A stretch of 13,642 nucleotides of DNA from Prevotella sp. (GCA_017623335.1 JAGAPI010000106.1:1-13642), one strand, 5' to 3'. Counted from the first letter of the stretch, positions 1 through 8,335 are shown. Translations and numbers: made by a program. Notes: a model not told the origin generated them from the sequence alone.

Positions 1-141
1 GTGATGCTTGCCGACTATCTGCGCCACCACCCTGGACAGACGGTAATTCCCGACCCGTACTATGGCGACACCGCTGACTTTGAGTTTGCCTTGGAGCTTA
101 TCGAAGATGCCTGTCAGGGACTGCTCGAAGAAATACGGTGA
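1..141 (+). CDS. Low-molecular-weight protein tyrosine phosphatase, C-terminal fragment (partial)
   Basis: The first 46 codons of the window are open in frame 1 and end at TGA 139-141; the 5' part lies outside the window. The visible protein contains IPDPYYGD (Asp codon at 52-54), the DP(Y/W)Y motif of low-molecular-weight phosphatases whose Asp is the general acid, followed by the typical C-terminal helix with FALELIEDACQGLLEEI. The family dephosphorylates phosphotyrosine in cytoplasmic proteins and often controls polysaccharide synthesis. The CX5R catalytic loop would be upstream and cannot be checked. The gene converges on btuB with 24 bases between the stops, and no obvious terminator hairpin is seen there. 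The family call is firm; the substrate is unknown. Confidence 0.85.
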   Translation: MMLADYLRHHPGQTVIPDPYYGDTADFEFALELIEDACQGLLEEIR

Positions 142-165
142 CGCTTTCAACAGACATACGGAGCT

Positions 166-2220
166 TTATTTTTTTGCCTTTCCCCATCTCGGCGTGATGC
201 CTACAAAGAATTCAAAATTGGTTCCGGGCATGGGGCGAGACAAAACTGACAGATAGTCCTCGTTGAAGATATTATTTACCGCTAATTTCAACTGCAGATG
301 CACGGGTTTAAAAGCAACATTCCTCTCAAGCGCCACATTGCTCATGAAGTATTGGGGAAGATGCCCTGTGAACGTGTAGTCGTTGCTTGACATTGTGAAG
401 CGCTCGCTGTACCAGCACCATTTATACAGCAGACTCCAGTCGTGCCATGACACACGGCACGTGAACGATGCCGAGTTACGGGGTACATAGGGCAGCTGCT
501 TGCCCGCCGACTTGTCGGCAGGCGACATCTTCTCGCCCTCGTTTATTGACGGAGTCCACGAATAGGAGCCGTTGAAGTCCAGCAGCCAGTCCCTGAAGGG
601 CTGCACCGACAGTCCCGTCTTAAGCTCTACGCCGTAGGCATGCACCTTCTTTACATTGCGCGGCGAGAAAAATCCCTTTGTGGTGGGCAGCCATATTATC
701 CAGTCGTCGATATACGAGTCGAACCACGTGGCACTGCCGTTGAGTCTGTATACATTTGCCTTTCCCACATCAAACGATATGCCGGCATCGTATGTAAAGC
801 CGTGCTCATTCCTAAGATCGGGATTGCCGCCGGGTAGGAAATAAAGGTCGTTGAGCGTTGGGAAACGGTAGTTACGCGATATAGATGCCTTCAGCATTAT
901 GTTGCCGCGCTTCGACAAAATGCCGTCAACAAAGAATGCGGGAATCAGCGGAGCCCACTGTGTACCGCACATCTCTCCGCGCAGCGTCAGCGACATGCCT
1001 ATGCGTTCCGTTGGCTGCCACTTGGCAGACACTGCTCCCGACAGCTCCACTCGCCCCTTATCATAGCCCACTATGGCACGGTCGCCATCCTGCAGAATCA
1101 CGTTCTTGTCCTCACTCCTCACAAAATGCTGGTGTAATGATACGTTGGATGTGAAATACCATCTGCGGTCGGGTGTGTACTCTCCCTCCACTTGTCCGTA
1201 GTAGGTATTTATCTTGTTTCTCGACCGCGTCATCGAAGCCATAACCCCGTTGCCCACCTCGCGTTTATAGTCGTAAGCCATCCATGTGTGGATATATCCG
1301 CCCTTGACTGCCGTTTTCCACTGCTCGCGCGTGTGCTCCCACGACAGCAGCGAGCGCAGCGTGTGTTCTCTCTGCCTGTTTTCAAAGCTGCTCTCCTGCC
1401 CGTAGTCAGTGGTGAGCATCGGCAGTTCGCGGTTGGAGTCTATGTACCAGGCATTGATGCCGAGGCGGTCGCCTTTCAGCGTATTGTAATACACTTCCTG
1501 CAACAGATGCAGGTCCTTGAACGAGCCGCTGCGGTTGCGCTCCTTGGGATAATACTGCCCCACGATGTTTCTGTCATCGTCGTATATGTTTATCTTCTTG
1601 TCGTGGTTGGTGTACTTATAATCATTTGGCGATGACGAATATACTGCACGTGTAGAGAAGCTCCAGTGCTCCGTGCCGTAGGAAAGGCGTATAAACTCAT
1701 CGAAGGTTTCAAACGACCCTATGCCCTGCACATACTGCGCGCGCAGCCCCTCAGCCACATCTGGAGCGGTGCCCAGCTTCACAAGTCCTCCCAGTCCGCC
1801 GCCGGTTTCGTTCACCGACGAGGTGCCGTGCAGTAGCGAGGCATTGTCAATGAAATAAGACGGTATGGTGGAGAAGTCGGTCATGCCAAGCATCGGATTG
1901 TTTATGCGCATTCCGTTCCATGTCACCTGCGTGTGGCTTGGCGACGTGCCGCGGAAAGCCACCGTAGACAGCGTGGCACGCCCATAGCTTTTTACGAACA
2001 CCGATGAGTTGAAGATAAGGATGTCAGCCATCGACAGCGCGATGTTCTCCTTCAGTGCCAGTGAGTCGAACACGGTCTTCTGCATTCCTATTTCCTTCAT
2101 CGGGCGACCCGTCACCACCACCTCACCAAGCCTGTGAATGCGGCGCGTCATGTCCTGCGCCACGGCATCAGCCGCAGCACAGGACAGCGCTATATATATA
2201 ATAATGTGTTTGTAACTCAT
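166..2220 (-). CDS. btuB: TonB-dependent outer-membrane cobalamin transporter BtuB
   Basis: This encodes 684 aa from the ATG at 2220. That start is preferred over an in-frame ATG 14 codons upstream because the protein then begins with a signal peptide (MSYKHIIIYIALS..., cleavage near AVAQ) and does not overlap btuG. After cleavage comes a TonB-box-like LGEVVVTG, then a plug domain (about residues 30-145; VAFRGTSPSHTQVTWNGMRIN and a GGGLGG segment) and a long beta-barrel rich in alternating aromatic strands ending FFVGITPRWGKAKK. The family imports B12 and other cobamides into the periplasm using TonB energy. The BtuB assignment over other TonB receptors rests on the btuG gene ending 4 bases upstream and on the cobalamin riboswitch heading the operon. 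Length fits a 22-strand barrel. Unusually, the C-terminus is a short basic tail (GKAKK) rather than an aromatic residue. It is the last gene of the operon. Confidence 0.9.
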   Translation of the reverse strand: MSYKHIIIYIALSCAAADAVAQDMTRRIHRLGEVVVTGRPMKEIGMQKTVFDSLALKENIALSMADILIFNSSVFVKSYGRATLSTVAFRGTSPSHTQVTWNGMRINNPMLGMTDFSTIPSYFIDNASLLHGTSSVNETGGGLGGLVKLGTAPDVAEGLRAQYVQGIGSFETFDEFIRLSYGTEHWSFSTRAVYSSSPNDYKYTNHDKKINIYDDDRNIVGQYYPKERNRSGSFKDLHLLQEVYYNTLKGDRLGINAWYIDSNRELPMLTTDYGQESSFENRQREHTLRSLLSWEHTREQWKTAVKGGYIHTWMAYDYKREVGNGVMASMTRSRNKINTYYGQVEGEYTPDRRWYFTSNVSLHQHFVRSEDKNVILQDGDRAIVGYDKGRVELSGAVSAKWQPTERIGMSLTLRGEMCGTQWAPLIPAFFVDGILSKRGNIMLKASISRNYRFPTLNDLYFLPGGNPDLRNEHGFTYDAGISFDVGKANVYRLNGSATWFDSYIDDWIIWLPTTKGFFSPRNVKKVHAYGVELKTGLSVQPFRDWLLDFNGSYSWTPSINEGEKMSPADKSAGKQLPYVPRNSASFTCRVSWHDWSLLYKWCWYSERFTMSSNDYTFTGHLPQYFMSNVALERNVAFKPVHLQLKLAVNNIFNEDYLSVLSRPMPGTNFEFFVGITPRWGKAKK

Positions 2221-2224
2221 AACT

Positions 2225-3301
2225 TCACTTCCAACAAAACGCTCCGGGAATGATTCCCACATAAAACTCGTCCTTCAGTTTCCCGTCGGCACCATATCTG
2301 TAGACTATCCCCTGCTGCTGATAGTCTATGGCATCAGCCACATACACATCGCCATCGGCAGGGCTCACCGTCAGCCCGTAGTACTTGGTCTCTCTGTAGG
2401 GCAGAAACGGACGCACAGGCACTCGGCTCGCCGTGACACTCATCCGCCACACATCGTTGTTTATCCAGTAGAGCGTATCACGAGTGCCGTTGAGCTGCAC
2501 CTCACTGGGCCAGTCGCCGAATTTAAACTTAAACTGCCGCTCCACCTTAAACGTCTCCGCATCGATGCAATACAGCGACGGTGCCTCGTGACCGTAGGGA
2601 CTGCCCTCATATCCTCCGTCGGTTATGGTCCACATCTTGTTGTAGCGGTCCATCACGAGCGATGTCGGCTGTATGCCTATCTCCAGCTCGTCCACCACGC
2701 GGTCGGTCTCCGTGTCAATCTTCAGTATGCGGTTCTGATAGCTCCAGCAGTTCACATACACATACTGCCCATACTGCACCATCTGCTCCGTGGAGCCGCT
2801 TTCCATAGTCATGTGCGGACATTCTATATATCCCGTAATCTCAAACTTCTTCGGATTCACTATGAATATGCGGTTGTCCCACAGCTGGGTCACGTATGCC
2901 TTCTCGTCGCTCAGGAAATGGATGTATCTTGGCGACGTGAGATTTTCTATGCGCCCTATCTCCTTAAACGTGCTGATGTCTATGGCAAACACCACATGAG
3001 AGTTGTTCACCACAATCCATCCCACACCGTTGCGTATTGTCATCGACTGCGCCACGTCACCCAGCTTCATGCCGTTGGCACGGTAGAACACCTCGTTCTG
3101 CACCTCGCGCGTTGCAGGGTCGTAATACGACAGTGTGGCATTGCCATACTGAAAGTTTCCCTCGTTGGTGATAAACAGTCCTGCTCCCGAGGCGTTGAAA
3201 TCCTCGGTCTCGCCATAGTCCCACTCCATGCAGGAGCCGAGAGACAACATTGAGACACCCGCTACAATCCATAACAGGTGTCTCAGACTGATATATTTCA
3301 T
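2225..3301 (-). CDS. btuG: BtuG, surface beta-propeller lipoprotein that captures vitamin B12 (DUF5074/YncE-like)
   Basis: This encodes 358 aa from the ATG at 3301; a GTG two codons upstream is in frame but less likely. The N-terminus is a lipoprotein signal with lipobox LSLGSC, making Cys24 the acylated residue. It is followed by acidic residues (MEWDYGETED), as in surface-exported Bacteroidetes lipoproteins. The mature part is a repeated beta-propeller: FITNEGNFQYGNATLSYYDP near the start, then blades such as NRIFIVNPKKFEITGYI and NRILKIDTETDRVVDELEIG, ending in GIIPGAFCW. In Bacteroides thetaiotaomicron, BtuG2 binds B12 with extremely high affinity and sits as a lid on BtuB. Placement directly before btuB, with 4 bases between, fits that complex. 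It lies 6 bases after the repeat-protein gene. The B12-contact residues cannot be verified by eye. Confidence 0.88.
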   Translation of the reverse strand: MKYISLRHLLWIVAGVSMLSLGSCMEWDYGETEDFNASGAGLFITNEGNFQYGNATLSYYDPATREVQNEVFYRANGMKLGDVAQSMTIRNGVGWIVVNNSHVVFAIDISTFKEIGRIENLTSPRYIHFLSDEKAYVTQLWDNRIFIVNPKKFEITGYIECPHMTMESGSTEQMVQYGQYVYVNCWSYQNRILKIDTETDRVVDELEIGIQPTSLVMDRYNKMWTITDGGYEGSPYGHEAPSLYCIDAETFKVERQFKFKFGDWPSEVQLNGTRDTLYWINNDVWRMSVTASRVPVRPFLPYRETKYYGLTVSPADGDVYVADAIDYQQQGIVYRYGADGKLKDEFYVGIIPGAFCWK

Positions 3302-3307
3302 AATCAC

Positions 3308-5410
3308 TTATTCAGCAGGTTTGTATCTGCCAGCCTTCATGTCCTCGTAGGTAGGATTATAGGCACAATCAGTGACAGACCATTTTTCTTTGGTTATCTG
3401 TCCGTCATTGATGAACTTTGAGAATACGGAGAAATCGGCAAATTTATTGTCATTCACAAATTTCACCTCCGACAGTTTTTCAAGTACGGGAAGTTCTATT
3501 TCTGTAAGCCTTGAAGAATTATACACATATAGAAATCCGTCTATCTGTTTTAACCGCGGACAGCTGAATGGAGCCAGCTGTTCCAAAGTGATTCCCTTAC
3601 CGCCCACTCTCTCTAATACAGGAAAATCGAATGTCTTCACTGAGCTTCTGACATGCAATGATCCATGCGGTATATCCTTACTTGATGCTTGCGTTACCTT
3701 AAAGGTTGTATATGCTGGATTTTCGCTGCAGCATACGGTCTTAAGCTGTGAAAAATTATAAGTTGCTTTAGCATTATTGTAAATACCCTCAAGAAATAGT
3801 TGCCCACCAACCTTTTCCAACGACTGGAAGTCAAGAGATACAACTTGCATCAAAGTATAGAAATGCATAAAACCATCCACCTCCTTTAGATTTGGCATAG
3901 AGAAACTTTGCCTCATCTTGCTGCCCGATACATACAAATTACCATACACATATTCCAATGTTGGCACATCAATACTTTCTAAGGACTTTAAATATGTAAG
4001 AGAATGTATGGTATGTATATTTATAGTCGTGTTCGAATGCAACGTCAAATCTACATTAGGTAGATTATCTGCTGTCTTCAGGACTTTGCAACCTGACGGG
4101 ACTTCGATAGAAGGGGCAACACCATTGTATTCTACAAATTCGTACTTGCTGAAGTCAAGGTTTTCCTGAACCTCGGGTTTAAAAGAATCTATGCAAAATC
4201 CGCCAACACGCTTCAATGCTTTGAAATCCGGCAAACTCAGCAATCCAGGGAATGTGGATATTTTGAATACCCCCTGTAACTCCTGCAGATTCTGGAACGA
4301 GTCTATATGTTCCAACACCTTGTTATACTCTCCCGTAACAGTAGCCTTACCCTCTATACCGATAATTGTAACACCACCTTTTATCAGTTCCACCGACGGT
4401 ATGGAAATTTTATCCACGGCAAAGGAAATACACGGCATCTGAATGGAGCCAGACACCTTTAATACAGGAAACGATATCTCCTTCAACGGCGAAAGATAAT
4501 ATATTCCAAGAGTGTCGCCAACCTCCTCCAACTTGGGAAATTCTATTTTTGTAATCTCTCCACGCACAACTCCTGCGGTATATGGTATTTTCTTTGATAA
4601 GAGAAGCTTTGCCTCTATCCGTTCAAGATTAGGCATCTCAAGATTTTTCAGCACTTTTGAGTCAACGGCTACATCTCCCTTTACTTCTGTTAAAGCGGGA
4701 AACTCTACAATTGACACAGCATCATTCATGATGGAGACATTACCGTTGACTGTCACAAGGTTTCTCATAGTTACCATCTCTATTTCCGCAGATGAATAAT
4801 TGTCTTTGTCTCCTATCTGCAATCCGCCAATTTCTTTTAATTTGTCAAACCCAGTAAAGTCGCTTGTCTTTATGCTGCTTTTCAGGATTACGGAACCCTT
4901 TACACTCTTCAGGTTTGCAAGTCCGGCAAAGTTGGTTATATCTCCGGCATTATCATCATCGTTTCCTATAATCAAATTTCCATCAATTACAGATGTCGCC
5001 GATGCAAAGAAGTTATCCATGTCATCCATTGTGGCAAGCACCACATCACCACTGTGCGTTATCTCTGAACGTACAATGTTATATGTGTATTCGTTCTTTT
5101 CGCCGTTATACGACGTAACCACAAACACTTGCTCGGCATTCCAGTCGGTTACTGTGGCAGGATTGGGCATAATCTTCGCACTTTGTGTATATGCAACATC
5201 AGCCTTTGCACCGTCAAGGGTCACATTGTATGGTACTGTCATCGTTATGACATTGCCGTTGATAGTGGCATCAAACTTCTCGCCGTTACCAAGCGTAAGT
5301 GCAAACGATGTGATAAAATTCTCATTGGCATCAGACGGCGTATCATCGTCAGAGCATGAGGCAAACAGGCATACAATGCCCATCATTGCAATAAATGCTA
5401 AATTTTTCAT
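3308..5410 (-). CDS. Surface lipoprotein with DUF5018-like domain and receptor-L-domain/leucine-rich-like repeats, in B12 operon
   Basis: This encodes 700 aa from the ATG at 5410. An in-frame upstream ATG (5515) would overlap the previous gene by about 100 bases and bury the signal peptide, so it is rejected. Lipobox CLFASC gives Cys19, followed by SDDD. Residues about 33-115 resemble the DUF5018-type Ig-like domain (MTVPYNVTLDGAKADVAY, then FVVTSYNGEKNEYTYNIVRS). From about 116 to 690 there are irregular repeats of roughly 20-30 residues with the pattern 'P-x-L-x-x-V-x-G-x-L-x-I' (NLKSVKGSVIL, ALTEVKGDVAV, SLEKVGGQLFL, VLERVGGKGI). This suggests a solenoid like receptor L domains or BspA-type leucine-rich repeats. 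Such folds normally bind protein or glycan ligands. No function is known to me for it in cobamide uptake. Its base composition is visibly more AT-rich than btuG and btuB. It is tightly linked: 7 bases after the previous gene and 6 before btuG. Confidence 0.75.
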   Translation of the reverse strand: MKNLAFIAMMGIVCLFASCSDDDTPSDANENFITSFALTLGNGEKFDATINGNVITMTVPYNVTLDGAKADVAYTQSAKIMPNPATVTDWNAEQVFVVTSYNGEKNEYTYNIVRSEITHSGDVVLATMDDMDNFFASATSVIDGNLIIGNDDDNAGDITNFAGLANLKSVKGSVILKSSIKTSDFTGFDKLKEIGGLQIGDKDNYSSAEIEMVTMRNLVTVNGNVSIMNDAVSIVEFPALTEVKGDVAVDSKVLKNLEMPNLERIEAKLLLSKKIPYTAGVVRGEITKIEFPKLEEVGDTLGIYYLSPLKEISFPVLKVSGSIQMPCISFAVDKISIPSVELIKGGVTIIGIEGKATVTGEYNKVLEHIDSFQNLQELQGVFKISTFPGLLSLPDFKALKRVGGFCIDSFKPEVQENLDFSKYEFVEYNGVAPSIEVPSGCKVLKTADNLPNVDLTLHSNTTINIHTIHSLTYLKSLESIDVPTLEYVYGNLYVSGSKMRQSFSMPNLKEVDGFMHFYTLMQVVSLDFQSLEKVGGQLFLEGIYNNAKATYNFSQLKTVCCSENPAYTTFKVTQASSKDIPHGSLHVRSSVKTFDFPVLERVGGKGITLEQLAPFSCPRLKQIDGFLYVYNSSRLTEIELPVLEKLSEVKFVNDNKFADFSVFSKFINDGQITKEKWSVTDCAYNPTYEDMKAGRYKPAE

Positions 5411-5417
5411 TTCTGTT

Positions 5418-7202
5418 TTATTTTTGTTTTCTTGTTTTTTTAATGTTAGATTTTGAAGGCAATATTGAAAGATCTTGGAATCCAAACACCTCCGTAGATA
5501 TTTCACCAAGCGCACCGCTTATTGCACACACTCCACTTTGCACCTTAATAAAATCAATATATTTTAAAGGTACGGTAGTCAGGTCCGCATACATGGCATT
5601 AGATATTTTAAAACCGTTTCTTTGACCTGAGCCGCTCCAACTGTCACCACCCAGACAGTCTGTGCCGATGTTGTCGGCATATCCCCACAAATATGGCTCA
5701 TTGCTCCAATAACCTGTTGCCGGGTCAAGCTTATTGTGCGACGCAAGTTTAGTTCCATATAGAGTATAGCTGTCATTCTTTATCCATGTGGGATAATAGC
5801 TGTCCTGTATATGATATGTATTATATTCCACCGACCCTGTATTTCCGTCAGTGTCTACCCACGGTACATTCCTGTGTGCTAACGCAGGGCGGAAGTAAGT
5901 TATGCCAAGCATCTGTCTGGTCTCGTCCTTACCTGTTTCGCTGCCTCTTAGCTCATACCACTCATCATCCGGCAGCCCATTGCCGTTAATATCCTGCATA
6001 ACCCACACCACACCCGGTTCGTTGGAAGTACTGAAGGCATTCCCGATAACGGCAAAGTCATACTCTAGACCCTTTACCGGTATGCTATGGTCAAATCCCA
6101 CGACCACATAACCGCCCAAAGAGCCTAAAGATACATACGCCTGTCTTTCCAGTCTGCTTTCTGCCCATGCGTTTGCTTCTTCAATATCGGTAATTACATT
6201 TGGGAAATCCCTGCTTTCTCCTATAAACTGTCCCGGAGCCGGAACATACTCATAGACTTTTGCCTGCCGATAGGAGCTGCTTGTGCTTGCCGGTCTTAAT
6301 CTGTCCATCTCTGTTCCTGTCACACAGTCCACCACAACATCTTCAGCAACCTCCGTACCTGAGAATCCGTCTTTTGCAATCACCGTAACGGTGTAGCGTC
6401 CGCTCTGTGCCGGAACGAACTTATACATCTGACTTGAACATTCCACTTCCTCACCGTTAACTTTCCAGCTGAATGTCGGATTTTCAAAATATTGCAAATA
6501 AGGTCTCAGAAAAACAGGTCGTCCTGCAAATGTATATCTGACGGTTGAGGTCTGGAAATACGATGGCGTAGGGAAGTTCACCTTGTATGGCACAGTCTCA
6601 ACAACTTCCACCTCAAGTTCTTTTTCTGTATTGCCGTCTGCATTTGAAGCCCTTATTACGACAGAATGTTTACCCAATTCTGTTGGATGCCATACAAGAC
6701 TGCGGCCGGTTCCCATAGGGATATCGTCAATCAGCCATTCTACCTTAAATCCATCAAGATCGTCAAAGGCAAAAACTGGTTCAAAAGTATATTCTGTATT
6801 TACTACTATTTTCAAACCCTCAGCAGGAACTTTCAGTTCTATCGCGGGAGGTGTCAGCTCAACCACATCCACGCGTATTTCTTCTTCAGCCTTTCCTGCA
6901 CTGTTCACGGCTTTGACCTTAACATAATGTTCTCCAAGGTCCTGCCATACTGCTGTGTAAGACTGCTCCCTGCATACAATCTTACCGTTGAGCGTCCATG
7001 TTATAATAGCATCCTCAACATTTTTAAACACAGGCGAGACAGTAAGTTCCCGCCCCGTTTTTACGGTGTAAATACCTCCCGACTCGTCATCAAAGATAAT
7101 AGACGGCGCACCCTGTGAACCGTCTGTCACCAATTCGTCTTTATTACATCCGCAAAAAGATAAGCATAAAAACAAAGATGCTAACCAATAAATCTGTTTC
7201 AT
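5418..7202 (-). CDS. Surface lipoprotein with three Ig/PKD-like domains and large C-terminal domain; BtuH-like candidate
   Basis: This encodes 594 aa from the ATG at 7202. The lipoprotein signal is MKQIYWLASLFLCLSFCGC with Cys19, then NKDEL. Three Ig/PKD-like domains follow at about residues 30-112, 113-200 and 203-293. Each has a W-x-x-(N/D)-G/D core and a closing G-x-(H/R)-(S/Y)-V-x-(V/I) strand. The rest (about 294-585) is one globular domain with AVIGNAFSTSNEPGVVWVM, a calcium-loop-like DINGNGLPDDEW starting at Asp404, and YLWGYADNIGTD. A domain of this kind is common in Bacteroidetes 'cell surface proteins'. In B. thetaiotaomicron, BtuH is a surface lipoprotein whose C-terminal domain binds B12. 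The operon position makes this a candidate BtuH-type protein, but homology cannot be confirmed by eye. The C-terminus ends in a basic tail. An intergenic hairpin lies just upstream. Confidence 0.72.
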   Translation of the reverse strand: MKQIYWLASLFLCLSFCGCNKDELVTDGSQGAPSIIFDDESGGIYTVKTGRELTVSPVFKNVEDAIITWTLNGKIVCREQSYTAVWQDLGEHYVKVKAVNSAGKAEEEIRVDVVELTPPAIELKVPAEGLKIVVNTEYTFEPVFAFDDLDGFKVEWLIDDIPMGTGRSLVWHPTELGKHSVVIRASNADGNTEKELEVEVVETVPYKVNFPTPSYFQTSTVRYTFAGRPVFLRPYLQYFENPTFSWKVNGEEVECSSQMYKFVPAQSGRYTVTVIAKDGFSGTEVAEDVVVDCVTGTEMDRLRPASTSSSYRQAKVYEYVPAPGQFIGESRDFPNVITDIEEANAWAESRLERQAYVSLGSLGGYVVVGFDHSIPVKGLEYDFAVIGNAFSTSNEPGVVWVMQDINGNGLPDDEWYELRGSETGKDETRQMLGITYFRPALAHRNVPWVDTDGNTGSVEYNTYHIQDSYYPTWIKNDSYTLYGTKLASHNKLDPATGYWSNEPYLWGYADNIGTDCLGGDSWSGSGQRNGFKISNAMYADLTTVPLKYIDFIKVQSGVCAISGALGEISTEVFGFQDLSILPSKSNIKKTRKQK

Positions 7203-7205
7203 TCA

Positions 7206-7258
7206 GCAATTAATAAAAATAAAACGGGAGGTGTCAGCATATTAACCGACACTCCCCG
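7206..7258 (-). terminator. Terminator-like hairpin between the DUF4465 gene and the next gene
   Basis: On the minus-strand transcript, arms at 7258-7248 and 7235-7225 pair over 11 positions (nine Watson-Crick pairs, one G-U and one A-C mismatch) around a 12-base loop. They are followed at once by a U-rich tract (complement of 7224-7206, TTTTATTTTTATT). It lies in the 68-base gap after the first operon gene. It could act as a partial terminator or as a 3'-end stabiliser that raises expression of the first gene over the rest. A complete stop is unlikely because the downstream genes have no separate promoter that I can see. Confidence 0.6.
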
Positions 7259-7270
7259 CATTGTGAGTAT

Positions 7271-8191
7271 TTATCTTATTGTAATATCATCAATACACAG
7301 ATAGGCAGGAGTATTAAGCCCGTCAACAGGATCGGTATCAGACCCTACAAAGTTGAACTTTACAGCATATACACCTTCAACATTTACGTCCCAATAAGCC
7401 CAAGTAGTAACAGGTTCTACCTTATTGTTGTCATCACGATAATCGGCAAGATATTTTTCGCGCGTCGTTATCAGTTGGGTACAATTCACATCTGAGTACA
7501 AATACATTATGACCTTAAACCAGCCATGATTGTTTGCAAGTGAGTTGGCACTACCGCTACCAGGATTCTCCCATGTATTACCGTTCATTATTACACCATA
7601 AGTATAAGCTGTATTAGCATACCAGAAACCTTTAAGTTCGCGGGGTGAGTCAAATACAAATTTTGGCTCGGCAATCTCATGCCACCAAATGTCATCGTAA
7701 CCATATACGACACCAAAGTTTGAACCACTGTGACCCGCATTGGCATTGGAACCGCTTACTGAAGATTCGTTATACACACTACATTGATTATGATAGGTAT
7801 ACCACCATCCGTCAACGGAGTCGGCAGGATTCGTCCAATAGTTCCAGTGTGACAATGCCACACCGCCACGAGACCATGAAGTCTTGCCTTTTACCGTATT
7901 AAATACTGAAACAAAATTACCGTCATTGTTCATAATAAATGTAATGTCGGATTGGTCTGCGGAACTTCCAAAAGGAATGATACAATTCTGTCCTTCTGAT
8001 GTCGGACCTGCCATCATCGAGGCTTCGAAATCCTCAAAGTCAATCACGAAGTCCTGCTTTGCTGCTCTTGTCTGGGGTGCCTTCTCACCGCCGTTAGAAG
8101 TTAAAAACTCGTCATCGGAACTACATCCGGTAAACACTATGGCCGCAACTGCTGCAGTTGCAAGGGTCATAAACTTAAAAATCTTTTTCAT
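7271..8191 (-). CDS. DUF4465 domain lipoprotein, first gene of the B12 operon
   Basis: This encodes 306 aa from the ATG at 8191. Longer in-frame starts at 8245 and 8218 exist, but only this one places the signal MKKIFKFMTLATAAVAAIVFTGC at the N-terminus (Cys23, then SSDDE). The mature protein starts with DFVIDFEDFEAS and carries marks of the DUF4465 family: ELKGFWYANTAYTYGVIMNG, HGWFKVIMYLY, REKYLADYRDD, a W-x-Y-W-D-V strand and the final NTPAYLCIDDITI. The family is probably an all-beta, jelly-roll-like domain of unknown function. Members are often found with B12 uptake genes, which suits this position right after a cobalamin riboswitch. It is rich in Trp, Tyr and Asn, as expected for a ligand-binding beta-sandwich. 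A role in cobamide or cobamide-complex binding is inference only. Confidence 0.82.
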   Translation of the reverse strand: MKKIFKFMTLATAAVAAIVFTGCSSDDEFLTSNGGEKAPQTRAAKQDFVIDFEDFEASMMAGPTSEGQNCIIPFGSSADQSDITFIMNNDGNFVSVFNTVKGKTSWSRGGVALSHWNYWTNPADSVDGWWYTYHNQCSVYNESSVSGSNANAGHSGSNFGVVYGYDDIWWHEIAEPKFVFDSPRELKGFWYANTAYTYGVIMNGNTWENPGSGSANSLANNHGWFKVIMYLYSDVNCTQLITTREKYLADYRDDNNKVEPVTTWAYWDVNVEGVYAVKFNFVGSDTDPVDGLNTPAYLCIDDITIR

Positions 8192-8335
8192 AACGCTAAA
8201 GTTTTTAAAGTTTGACATAGAGTTTAATATACAGAGCGCTTTCACGCTCCCTTTCCCTTTTCTCTCCGTTCAGCCCAATGACTCAATCTTCACGTTACGC
8301 CCGCTCTGCATAAAAGAGAGCAAGCCCAGGCAAAC
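8192..8335 (-). other. 5' untranslated leader between riboswitch terminator and first gene
   Basis: About 145 bases separate the riboswitch terminator from the ATG at 8191. No second TAnnTTTG promoter is visible here. A short hairpin (arms 8249-8245 and 8238-8234, GAGCG/CGCTC with a six-base loop) lies about 45 bases before the start. In-frame upstream ATGs at 8245 and 8218 are judged non-initiating because they precede the signal peptide. Confidence 0.5.

Noticed and set aside
142..165. Possible bidirectional terminator between the phosphatase and btuB
   Set aside because: The 24 bases contain no inverted repeat; ATACGG occurs twice nearby but as a direct repeat.
2588..3253. A 221-codon open frame on the plus strand opposite btuG
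   Set aside because: The frame is antisense to the beta-propeller gene, with no signal, domain or promoter; biased His/Val/Leu composition is typical of a shadow frame.
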